Shown here: positions 57,739 to 64,000 of the stretch, piece by piece
How positions within the stretch are numbered: position 1 is the stretch's first letter
Layout of the letters: the number at the start of each line of letters is the position of its first letter
Assembly (NCBI GenBank): GCA_015059405.1
Contig: SVAL01000003.1
Location: 62,001 to 126,000, forward strand
Direction of reading: 5' to 3'
Origin: Bacillota bacterium
GTDB taxonomy: Bacteria > Bacillota_I > Bacilli_A > RF39 > UBA660
Length of the DNA stretch: 64,000 nucleotides
Position numbers and translations under genes: made by a program
The notes under the pieces: generated by a model
Database searches by the model: none
Told to the model about the DNA's origin: nothing
What the model saw: only the letters and a program-made list of their open reading frames with translations

Positions 57739-58727
57739 TGAAAGATATTGGAATAGACTTAGGAACTACTAATGTTTTAATATATATAAAAGATGAAGGA
57801 ATAGTACTAAATGAACCATCTGTAATAGCAATAGATACTGAAACGAAAGAAGTTCTAGCAGTAGGTGAAGAAGCTAATAAAATGTTAGGTAGAACACCTA
57901 ATAGAGTTAGAGCAATAAAGCCTATAAAAGATGGAGTAGTTGCTGACTTTGAATCTGCAAATAAGATGTTAGAAGAATTTATCAAAAAGGTAAAAAAACG
58001 AGGATCATTCAAAAAAAGCAAGGTATTAATATGCTGTCCAGCCAATGTAACTCAAGTAGAAAAAAATGCTATGTATGAACTTGCAGAAAATATAGGCACT
58101 AAAAAAGTCTATATTGAAGATGAAGCTAAAGTAGCAGCTCTTGGTACAGGGTTAGAAATAGATAAAGCAAATGGTTCTATGATTATAGATATAGGTGGAG
58201 GAACAACTGATATTGCAATTCTTTCTTTAGGATCTATTGTTGATAGTAATTCTATTAAGATTGCAGGTAATACTTTTGACAAGGCGATTATAGATTATAT
58301 AAAATCAAAATATGATTTATTGATTGGTGAAAAAACCGCAGAAGAAATAAAACTAAAACTAGGGGCAATCAAAGACATAGATAAAAATAATTCTATGGAA
58401 ATAAAAGGAAGAAGTATTTCAGAAGGAATGCCTAAAACAATAATCATAACAGAAGAAGAAATAAAAGAGGCTTTAATGCCTGAAGTAAACAAAATAAAAG
58501 ATGAAATAAAAAAAGTCTTAGAAAATACACAACCAGAATTATCCTCAGATATTGTGGATAAAGGTATAATAATAACTGGTGGAGGAGCTTTAATAAAAGG
58601 AATTGCTGAATATATTGAAGATAATATAAAAATACCTATTTATATAGCTGAAAACCCTTTAACATGCGTCGCAGAAGGTTGTGGAATAATTTTAAATAAC
58701 CCTAAATATTTAGATAATAACTGTTGA
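57738..58727 (+). CDS. mbl: MreB-family actin homologue Mbl
   Basis: Mbl forms membrane-bound filaments that steer lateral wall synthesis. The 329 aa product has the actin-fold phosphate motifs DIGIDLGTTNVLIYI at residue 3 and IIDIGGGTTDIAILSLG near residue 150, and adenosine motif IITGGGALIKGI near residue 278. It lacks the few N-terminal residues that form the membrane-insertion stretch in Bacillus Mbl. Linkage to spoIIQ favours Mbl over MreB; no mreC or mreD follows. Confidence 0.88.
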   Translation: MKDIGIDLGTTNVLIYIKDEGIVLNEPSVIAIDTETKEVLAVGEEANKMLGRTPNRVRAIKPIKDGVVADFESANKMLEEFIKKVKKRGSFKKSKVLICCPANVTQVEKNAMYELAENIGTKKVYIEDEAKVAALGTGLEIDKANGSMIIDIGGGTTDIAILSLGSIVDSNSIKIAGNTFDKAIIDYIKSKYDLLIGEKTAEEIKLKLGAIKDIDKNNSMEIKGRSISEGMPKTIIITEEEIKEALMPEVNKIKDEIKKVLENTQPELSSDIVDKGIIITGGGALIKGIAEYIEDNIKIPIYIAENPLTCVAEGCGIILNNPKYLDNNC

Positions 58728-58750
58728 AAAAAATTTCAACAGTTTTATTT
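58719..58750 (+). terminator. Terminator after mbl
   Basis: AACTGTTGAAA (58719-58729) and TTTCAACAGTT (58734-58744) form a perfect 11 bp stem with T-rich tail. It includes the mbl stop. Confidence 0.9.
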
Positions 58751-58797
58751 TACTTTATAAAAACCATATTATATAATTAAGTTAATGGGGTGGTAAA

Positions 58798-59895
58798 ATG
58801 GCAACAGATTATTTATTAAGAATAATAACAATAGTTGTAACAACATTTTCTATATCAGCATTAATAATGCCATATATAATAAAAATAGCACATCATATAG
58901 GAGCTTTAGATATTCCAAGAAGTGATCAAGGAAACAGACATATTCATAAAAAAGTAACACCTAAATTTGGTGGTATGGGGATATTTATTAGTTTTCTAAT
59001 TGGATATATGTTATTTGGAGTACATAGCGTTCAAATGAATGCTATTCTAATTGGTAGTTTCTTTATTATATTAACAGGAGTAGCAGATGATATAAAATCA
59101 TTATCTGCCAAAGAACAATTAATTGGGCAAACTATCGCAGCATTAGTAATTATCTTTTATGGAGGAATGACACTAAGTCATATAACTGCATTTGGATTTG
59201 ATATTCAATTTGGTATATTAGCTTATCCAATAACTTTATTCTTTATTTTAGGATGTATAAATATTATTAGATTAATAGATGGATTAGATGGATTAAGTGG
59301 TGGAATATCTTCAATCTTTTTCTTAACAATTGGAATTATTTCTTTTTTACAACAAAGATTTGGTACATTAGAAATTACTTTAACATTTATAATGTTAGGA
59401 TCAACGTTAGGATTCTTATTACATAATTTCCATCCTGCAAAAACTTTCGCTGGTGAAACAGGAGCAACCTTCATGGGATTTATAATAGCTGTAATATCAT
59501 TAATGGGATTTAAAGGAGCACTTTTAACTTCTGTATTAGTTCCACTTTTAATATTAGCTATTCCAATACTTGATACATTATTTGCTATTATTAGAAGATT
59601 AATAAAGAAAAAACCTATCTATGAAGGTGATAAAGATCATATGCATCATCAACTATTAAAAATGAACTTTTCACAAAGAAAAACAGTTTTAGTAGTATAT
59701 GCTATAAATATCTTATTCTCTATTGCTGCTATTATATATACAATAAAAAATGCTAAGTTAGGTATTATTATTTATATTATATTATTTATATTAGTAGTAT
59801 GGTTTATTCTTCATACGAGTATAATTAGTGATAAACTTGAAGAAAAAACTAAGACTTTAGAGAAAAAATTAACTAAGAAAAAATCAAAAAAATAA
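58798..59895 (+). CDS. tagO: Undecaprenyl-phosphate GlcNAc-1-phosphate transferase (TagO/WecA)
   Basis: TagO links GlcNAc-1-P to the C55 lipid carrier, the first step of wall teichoic acid synthesis. The 365 aa product has about ten membrane helices and the family loops: HIHKKVTPKFGGMGIFISF near residue 43, GVADDIKSLSAKEQLIGQ near residue 97, NIIRLIDGLDGLSGGIS near residue 156, and the His-rich KDHMHHQLLKM near residue 279. The C-terminal tail is Lys-rich. A GGGGTGG binding site precedes the ATG. Confidence 0.93.
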   Translation: MATDYLLRIITIVVTTFSISALIMPYIIKIAHHIGALDIPRSDQGNRHIHKKVTPKFGGMGIFISFLIGYMLFGVHSVQMNAILIGSFFIILTGVADDIKSLSAKEQLIGQTIAALVIIFYGGMTLSHITAFGFDIQFGILAYPITLFFILGCINIIRLIDGLDGLSGGISSIFFLTIGIISFLQQRFGTLEITLTFIMLGSTLGFLLHNFHPAKTFAGETGATFMGFIIAVISLMGFKGALLTSVLVPLLILAIPILDTLFAIIRRLIKKKPIYEGDKDHMHHQLLKMNFSQRKTVLVVYAINILFSIAAIIYTIKNAKLGIIIYIILFILVVWFILHTSIISDKLEEKTKTLEKKLTKKKSKK

Positions 59896-59918
59896 GACGT
59901 ACAAAATACGTCTTTTTT
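59894..59918 (+). terminator. Terminator after tagO
   Basis: AAGACGTA (59894-59901) and TACGTCTT (59907-59914) with a 5 nt loop and T-run. Confidence 0.92.
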
Positions 59919-60035
59919 ATTTGATTAGTTATTCAAAAGTAGTATCAATCTAGTAAAAATATTCAATGTTCTTAATTGATATATTTAATTATTATAATAC
60001 TATAATTTTAAGTTATAAAAGTAAATAAATTTTTT

Positions 60036-60065
60036 ATGACAAATAAATACAAGATATGATAAAAT
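60036..60065 (+). promoter_or_regulatory. Promoter of the AgrA/AgrC-like pair
   Basis: ATGACA (60036-60041) and TAAAAT (60060-60065) with 18 bp spacing and extended TGA. Upstream AT-rich DNA holds an inverted repeat TATAA-TTATA and a distant ATCAAT-ATTGAT pair, possible operator parts. Confidence 0.55.
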
Positions 60066-60093
60066 GGAAAATACGCAGGAAGGATGAATCAAA

Positions 60094-60828
60094 ATGTTAA
60101 ATTTTATAATTTATGATGATGAGAAGCAGTTTTTACAAAAGAATAAGAAAATAATAGATTGTTGTATGATGAATTATGACTATGATTATAAATGTTATTC
60201 TTTTGATGAATATAATGAAAAATTTGAAGAGGTTATTAAAAGCAATAATGATTTAAAAATATATTTACTGGATATTGAAGGTAAAAACAAATCTGGATTA
60301 GATATAGTTAGAATAATTAGAGAAAAATATAATGATTGGTCATCTATAATTATTATGATTACTAGTCATGAAGAACTTAAGTATGATGCTTTAAGCAATA
60401 GATTATATTTGATGGATTTCATTAACAAACTAGAAAATATTGAAGAAATATTAAAAGAAGATATAAAAAGAATTGTAGAAAGTTATACAAATAGTAGTGA
60501 GTCTCTTGTATATGAATTTAATCATAATTTAAAAAGAATTGAATATAAAAATATAATTTATATATCAAAAGAAAAAGACTCTAAAAAATGTATAATTCAT
60601 ACGATATATGGTAATTATCCAATTGCCAGTACAATATGTGATGTATTAAATAAATTAAATGATAAATTTATAAAGATTAGTAGAAGTACGATTATAAATA
60701 TTAATCAAGTTTCTGAGTATGACTTAGCTAATAATGAAATACTATTCTTAAATGGAGAAAAAACTACTGATATTTCTAGATTATGTAAGAAAGATGTGAT
60801 TAAAAGTGTTTGTAAATTATTTAAATAA
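60094..60828 (+). CDS. LytTR-family response regulator (AgrA-like)
   Basis: The 244 aa product has a receiver domain with the acidic pair at residues 8-9 and the phospho-acceptor Asp60 in IYLLDIEG. The C-terminal LytTR DNA-binding domain (about 145-244) includes the KDSKKCIIHTIYGNYPI and KFIKISRSTIININQVSEYD strands and the LNGEKTTDISRLCKKDV turn. The layout is that of AgrA. AGGAAGGAT precedes the ATG. The histidine kinase gene begins 23 bases before its stop. The signal peptide genes agrB and agrD are not in the window. Confidence 0.9.
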   Translation: MLNFIIYDDEKQFLQKNKKIIDCCMMNYDYDYKCYSFDEYNEKFEEVIKSNNDLKIYLLDIEGKNKSGLDIVRIIREKYNDWSSIIIMITSHEELKYDALSNRLYLMDFINKLENIEEILKEDIKRIVESYTNSSESLVYEFNHNLKRIEYKNIIYISKEKDSKKCIIHTIYGNYPIASTICDVLNKLNDKFIKISRSTIININQVSEYDLANNEILFLNGEKTTDISRLCKKDVIKSVCKLFK

Positions 60829-62089
60829 TTTACCTTTTTGTTTAATAGGATCTATCGGAAGTATATTAATAATAAATAGTCTAGCTGGTAAAACTTTTAA
60901 GAAAAACCTATCATATAATGCAATTATTATATTAATTTATACATTATTAAATTGTGCAATATTTACTGATAGTCATACTTTGTTTCAAATAATATTATCT
61001 ATTCTTGTTATGACATTATGTGTTAAATATATTCATGATTTTAGTATTATTTCTTCTTTAATATGTAGTATATTTTCAATTGCTTTATTATTATTTTCAA
61101 AGACTATTATATATTTAATTTATATGAGTGTTTTTAGTCAAATGAATAATAACATAATATTAATAATAATAAATATAATAACTATTATAATTTCTTATTT
61201 AATTTCTAAAAATCACTATATCAAAAATATAATAACCCCTTTAATAAAAAGATTTAAAGATAAAACAATCACAGGTGAATTATCATTAATTATACTAATA
61301 ATATCTATAATATCATTTTTTAATTATCAACTATTTAGTAATAGATATATAGATACATGTAATATATGTTTCTTACTATTTATTTTCATGTTAATAGTAT
61401 TTAGTCTTATATATATTTGGAATAAAAATAGATATAAAGAATTGAAAGAAAGTTATGATAATTTATTTGAATATGCTTGTATTTATGAAGAAGAATTAGA
61501 AAAAGATAAATTATTAAGACATGAATATAAAAATCAACTTGCAGTAATAAAAGGATTATCTAAAAATAAAAAAGTCATCAATCACATTGATCAACTTTTA
61601 GAAAATAGTAAAGATGATGGTATTAGTATTAAAGGATTAAGTAATATTCCAAAAGGTGGATTAAGAGGATTATTTTATTATAAAATATCTACTATAAGAA
61701 AAAAGAATATTAATTTTGTTATTGATATAAGTAAATCAGTAAAAATACCTTTATCTCAGTTAAAAATAGAAGAGGTAAAAACCTTAACTTATATATTAGG
61801 AATAGTTTGTGATAATGCAATTGAAGAATGTATCAAAAATAAAGAAAGTAATATATCAATAGAAATATATAAATTAGGTAAAGAAATAAACTTTATTATT
61901 TCAAATACTATCATAGATAAAATAAATATTGGTAAATTAGGAGAAAAAGGATATTCCACTAAAGGAAGAAATCATGGTAATGGTTTATATTTAGTAAATA
62001 AGTTATTAAAAAATAATAAATATATATCATTACACACTAAAGTAATTAATAATTATTTTGTTCAAGAAATAAAAATAAAAGCGTCTTAA
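60806..62089 (+). CDS. AgrC-like sensor histidine kinase (GHKL)
   Basis: The 427 aa product has five to six N-terminal membrane helices (about 1-210), a short coiled linker and an AgrC/DpiB-type kinase core. The phospho-acceptor is His239 in LLRHEYKNQLAVIKG, the N-box is CDNAIEECIKNKE near residue 335, and the G-box is KGYSTKGRNHGNGLYLV near residue 385. The start is GTG 60806, overlapping the response-regulator gene by 23 bases, with only a weak binding site, so translation is probably coupled. The ligand is unknown; a secreted peptide is typical for this class. Confidence 0.88.
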   Translation: MFVNYLNNLPFCLIGSIGSILIINSLAGKTFKKNLSYNAIIILIYTLLNCAIFTDSHTLFQIILSILVMTLCVKYIHDFSIISSLICSIFSIALLLFSKTIIYLIYMSVFSQMNNNIILIIINIITIIISYLISKNHYIKNIITPLIKRFKDKTITGELSLIILIISIISFFNYQLFSNRYIDTCNICFLLFIFMLIVFSLIYIWNKNRYKELKESYDNLFEYACIYEEELEKDKLLRHEYKNQLAVIKGLSKNKKVINHIDQLLENSKDDGISIKGLSNIPKGGLRGLFYYKISTIRKKNINFVIDISKSVKIPLSQLKIEEVKTLTYILGIVCDNAIEECIKNKESNISIEIYKLGKEINFIISNTIIDKINIGKLGEKGYSTKGRNHGNGLYLVNKLLKNNKYISLHTKVINNYFVQEIKIKAS

Positions 62090-62170
62090 AAATATTCCCC
62101 TTACCAAAAAGGAAGCAAAATTAACATTTAGAGAAATAATAAAAAAAGTTAATTAAAAGTAGTAAAATGA

Positions 62171-62196
62171 TTTTTGTTGAATCGATACAACAAAAA
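62171..62196 (+). promoter_or_regulatory. Inverted repeat in the cold-shock gene leader
   Basis: TTTTTGTTG (62171-62179) and CAACAAAAA (62188-62196) form a perfect 9 bp inverted repeat with an 8 bp spacer, 24 bases before the GTG start. It may be a leader stem or an operator. Confidence 0.6.
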
Positions 62197-62220
62197 TATA
62201 AAAAGGGAAGAGGTGTAGAA

Positions 62221-62439
62221 GTGAGAGGACGTGTAAAATGGTTCAATAATGAAAAGGGCTATGGATTTATTGACTATATTGATAATGAAGATATCTTTGT
62301 TCATTACTCTGCTATCAAACAAGATGGATATAAGAGTTTACAAGAAGGACAATATGTAGAATTTGATTTACTTGAGACATCAAAAGGGTATCAAGCATTG
62401 GATGTAATGGTATTAAAAGAAACTACTGGAGTAAAATAG
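62221..62439 (+). CDS. Cold-shock-domain protein (CspA family)
   Basis: The start is GTG 62221, placed by GAGGTG at 62210-62215; a longer in-frame start at 62167 would lie within the leader repeat. The 72 aa product has RNP1 KGYGFID and RNP2 DIFVHYSAI on the five-stranded CSD barrel ([20 protein letters not shown]). Csp proteins melt RNA secondary structure. The spacing to the RNP motifs and the GTG start agree with the domain boundary. It is followed by a terminator and by hpf. Confidence 0.93.
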   Translation: MRGRVKWFNNEKGYGFIDYIDNEDIFVHYSAIKQDGYKSLQEGQYVEFDLLETSKGYQALDVMVLKETTGVK

Positions 62440-62451
62440 GTAGTTTTTTTT
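62420..62451 (+). terminator. Terminator after the cold-shock gene
   Basis: AAACTAC (62420-62426) pairs with GTAGTTT (62440-62446), with T-run. The stop codon lies in the loop. Confidence 0.75.
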
Positions 62452-62490
62452 ATGTTTGTGTGTTATTATATAGGTAGGAGGATGATTATT

Positions 62491-63033
62491 ATGAAGATAT
62501 CTGTAAGAGGAGATAAAATCAAAGTTACAGAAGCGATGAACAACTATGTCGTTGAGAAACTAAAGAAGATTGATAAGTATCTTGATAACCCAGAAGAGGT
62601 TAATGCAAGTGTAGTGGTTAGAGTTGAGAAACAAGGACAAAAAGTTGAAATCACTATCCCTTTGAAAAATTTTATGCTACGTGCAGAAGAAACACAAGAA
62701 GATATCTATGCAGCTGTTGATACAATAATCGATAAAATCGAAAGACAAATTCGTAAGAATAAAACTAAATTGGAATCACAAGCAAAGAAATCTCGTGAAG
62801 TTAAAGGGTTTGTGCTTGATGAAATTATAGAAGTAGAAGAAGAAGAAGCTGAAGAAACTAAGATTGTAAAACGTAAGAAAGTAGATGTAAAACCTATGAG
62901 TGAAGAAGAAGCAGTTCTTCAAATGGAATTACTTGGACATGACTTCTACTTATTTAAAGATGCTGATACAATGAAACCTGCTCTTGTATATAAGAGAAAG
63001 GATAATCAATACGGAATTATAGAAACTGAATAA
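62491..63033 (+). CDS. hpf: Ribosome hibernation promoting factor, long form
   Basis: Long HPF forms 100S dimers of resting ribosomes. The start is ATG 62491, 9 bases after GGAGG (62477-62481); the ATG at 62482 directly abuts the binding site. The 180 aa product has the S30AE N-domain (MKISVRGDKIKVTEAMNNYV, residues 1-100), an acidic Glu-rich linker near 110-125 and the C-terminal dimerisation domain (VDVKPMSEEEAVLQMELLGH, then FYLFKDADT and YKRKDNQYGIIE). The position before secA is conserved in Firmicutes. Confidence 0.96.
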   Translation: MKISVRGDKIKVTEAMNNYVVEKLKKIDKYLDNPEEVNASVVVRVEKQGQKVEITIPLKNFMLRAEETQEDIYAAVDTIIDKIERQIRKNKTKLESQAKKSREVKGFVLDEIIEVEEEEAEETKIVKRKKVDVKPMSEEEAVLQMELLGHDFYLFKDADTMKPALVYKRKDNQYGIIETE

Positions 63034-63044
63034 GTTTCTTTTTT
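63021..63044 (+). terminator. Terminator after hpf
   Basis: AGAAACT (63021-63027) pairs with AGTTTCT (63033-63039), followed by a T-run; it overlaps the stop codon. Confidence 0.8.
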
Positions 63045-63107
63045 CTTGAAATAAAAGGAAAAACTAGCAATATATAGGTAAAAATACTTTAATTATATTG
63101 TTTTATT

Positions 63108-63116
63108 TGATAAAAT
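63108..63116 (+). promoter_or_regulatory. Extended -10 promoter of secA
   Basis: TGA-TAAAAT at 63108-63116 with a weak -35 TTTAAT at 63088-63093. Confidence 0.5.
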
Positions 63117-63137
63117 ATTTTATGGGGAGATGAATAT

Positions 63138-64000
63138 ATGAACATATTAAGAAGCTTATTCGACCATGAATATAAAGAATTAAAAAAATTTGCATCTATC
63201 GCAGATAAAATAGTTGCTTTAGATGATGAGTATCAAAAATTATCTGATGAAGAATTACAAGCTAAAACAGAAGAGTTTAAGAAAAGATTAGAAGATGGAG
63301 AAACTTTAGATGATATCTTAGTAGAAGCATTTGCAACTGCAAGAGAAACTGCATATAGAGTAATTGGTGAAAAACCATATTATGTACAATTATTAGGTGG
63401 TATTGCTATTCATAAAGGTAATATTGCAGAAATGAAAACTGGTGAAGGAAAAACATTAACAGCAGTACTTCCAGCTTATTTAAATGCTTTAACAGGTAAA
63501 GGTGTTCATGTTGTAACAGTAAATGAATACTTAGCAGATCGTGATGCTAACTGGATGGGAAATATCCATAGATTTTTAGGATTAACAGTAGGAGTAAACT
63601 TAAGAGATTTATCACCAAAAGAAAAACAAGCTGTATATAATAGTGATATTGTTTATACAACTAATAATGAATTAGGATTTGACTACTTAAGAGATAACAT
63701 GGTTGTAAAAAAAGAAAATAGAGTACAAAGACCATTAAACTTTGCTATTGTTGATGAAGTTGACTCTGTTTTAATAGATGAAGCAAGAACACCATTAATT
63801 ATTTCTGGTGGAGAATTAAAAAGTGCAGCATTATATACAGATGCTGATAGTTTTGTAAAAAGACTAAAAGAAGAAAAAGATTATATATATGATGAAAAGA
63901 GTAAAGGTGTAACATTAACAGAAGATGGTGTTAAAAAAGCTGAAAAGCATTTTAATGTAGACAATCTTTATGAAGCAACTCAAACTAGTTTAGTACATCA
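63138..64000 (+). CDS. secA: Preprotein translocase ATPase SecA (partial, runs off right edge)
   Basis: SecA is the motor of Sec-dependent export. The frame begins at ATG 63138 after GGGGAGAT and stays open to the window end, giving the first 287 residues. They include the N-terminal [12 protein letters not shown] and [19 protein letters not shown], Walker A MKTGEGKT near residue 99, [18 protein letters not shown] near residue 123, [10 protein letters not shown] near residue 176 and Walker [21 protein letters not shown] near residue 207. Length and sequence so far are normal. The order hpf-secA matches Bacillus. Confidence 0.98.
   Translation, partial: MNILRSLFDHEYKELKKFASIADKIVALDDEYQKLSDEELQAKTEEFKKRLEDGETLDDILVEAFATARETAYRVIGEKPYYVQLLGGIAIHKGNIAEMKTGEGKTLTAVLPAYLNALTGKGVHVVTVNEYLADRDANWMGNIHRFLGLTVGVNLRDLSPKEKQAVYNSDIVYTTNNELGFDYLRDNMVVKKENRVQRPLNFAIVDEVDSVLIDEARTPLIISGGELKSAALYTDADSFVKRLKEEKDYIYDEKSKGVTLTEDGVKKAEKHFNVDNLYEATQTSLVH

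Noticed and set aside
1-64000. tRNA or rRNA genes, insertion sequences and prophage
   Set aside because: No cloverleaf with GGTTCGA-type T-loop, rRNA core sequence, transposase or integrase was seen while reading either strand; a covariance-model scan would settle the tRNA question.

Overview
The window is very AT-rich bacterial DNA with tightly packed genes, strong GGAGG-type ribosome binding sites, many hairpin-plus-T-run terminators and many extended -10 promoters (TGnTATAAT). TGG is used for Trp and TGA as a stop, so the standard bacterial code applies and this is not a Mycoplasma-type genome. Gene order closely follows the Bacillus subtilis origin region, and several Bacilli or endospore-former markers are present (ComK-like, GerQ, BofA, YabG, YabP, YabQ, SpoVT, SpoVG, SpoIIR, SpoIIQ, Veg, RpoE delta). 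I infer a low-GC member of class Bacilli that can probably form endospores, possibly an uncultured gut lineage near the Mollicutes and Erysipelotrichia. No rRNA or tRNA gene is visible, so it cannot be placed more precisely.

Region 1 (1-18.7 kb), origin-proximal replication and repair. It holds the end of a ComK-like gene, a small unknown gene, an 8-codon leader peptide that overlaps recF, gyrB and gyrA, then a short SRP RNA and tadA. A 0.5 kb non-coding block follows with three parS-type ParB sites, two near-identical 61-62 bp repeats built on a perfect 24 bp palindrome, and one DnaA box. After it come dnaX, ybaB, recR, a short bofA, holB, ricT, a tRNA-m6A methyltransferase, rsmI, pth, mfd, an unknown helical protein and a SpoVT-like regulator.

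Region 2 (18.7-31.7 kb). A methionine T-box with an ATG specifier precedes dut, metG, tatD and rsmA. The ksgA-yabG-veg-spoVG order of Bacillus follows, with an unrecognised acidic protein inserted. Next are yabP-yabQ, a GdpP reduced to its DHH/DHHA1 half, rplI, the replicative helicase gene, a LysM-G5-M23 cell-wall peptidase gene, walJ, rlmH and ung.

Region 3 (31.7-42.3 kb). Minus-strand genes for a Tim44-like zinc-ribbon protein, a LemA-like protein and the spore coat protein GerQ are followed by pta. A LysR regulator is divergent from a nitrilase-family gene followed by coaB. A class A PBP gene (minus strand) comes next, then a YwiB-like gene, argS and an anchored two-domain protein.

Region 4 (42.3-48 kb). 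A compact type VII secretion locus encodes EssC, EsaB, a WXG100 protein and a second small helical protein that lacks the WXG motif. EssA, EssB and EsaA are not seen here.

Region 5 (48-64 kb). It holds rpoE (delta), prfA, prmC, spoIIR, ytaF/mntP-like, fba, murA, an SGNH-fold pseudo-enzyme gene with no ATG, GTG or TTG start, an XRE regulator, rpmE, a Trp-rich membrane protein, rpiB-type, DUF1146, spoIIQ, mbl, tagO, an AgrA/AgrC-like two-component pair, a cold-shock gene, hpf and the start of secA.

Most genes are ordinary housekeeping. The parts most worth a second look are the parS/palindrome block, the recurring hairpins that enclose the start site of sporulation genes (yabG, ytaF, spoIIR, spoIIQ), the reduced type VII locus, the SGNH pseudo-enzyme with an apparent ATT start, and the unrecognised acidic protein next to yabG.
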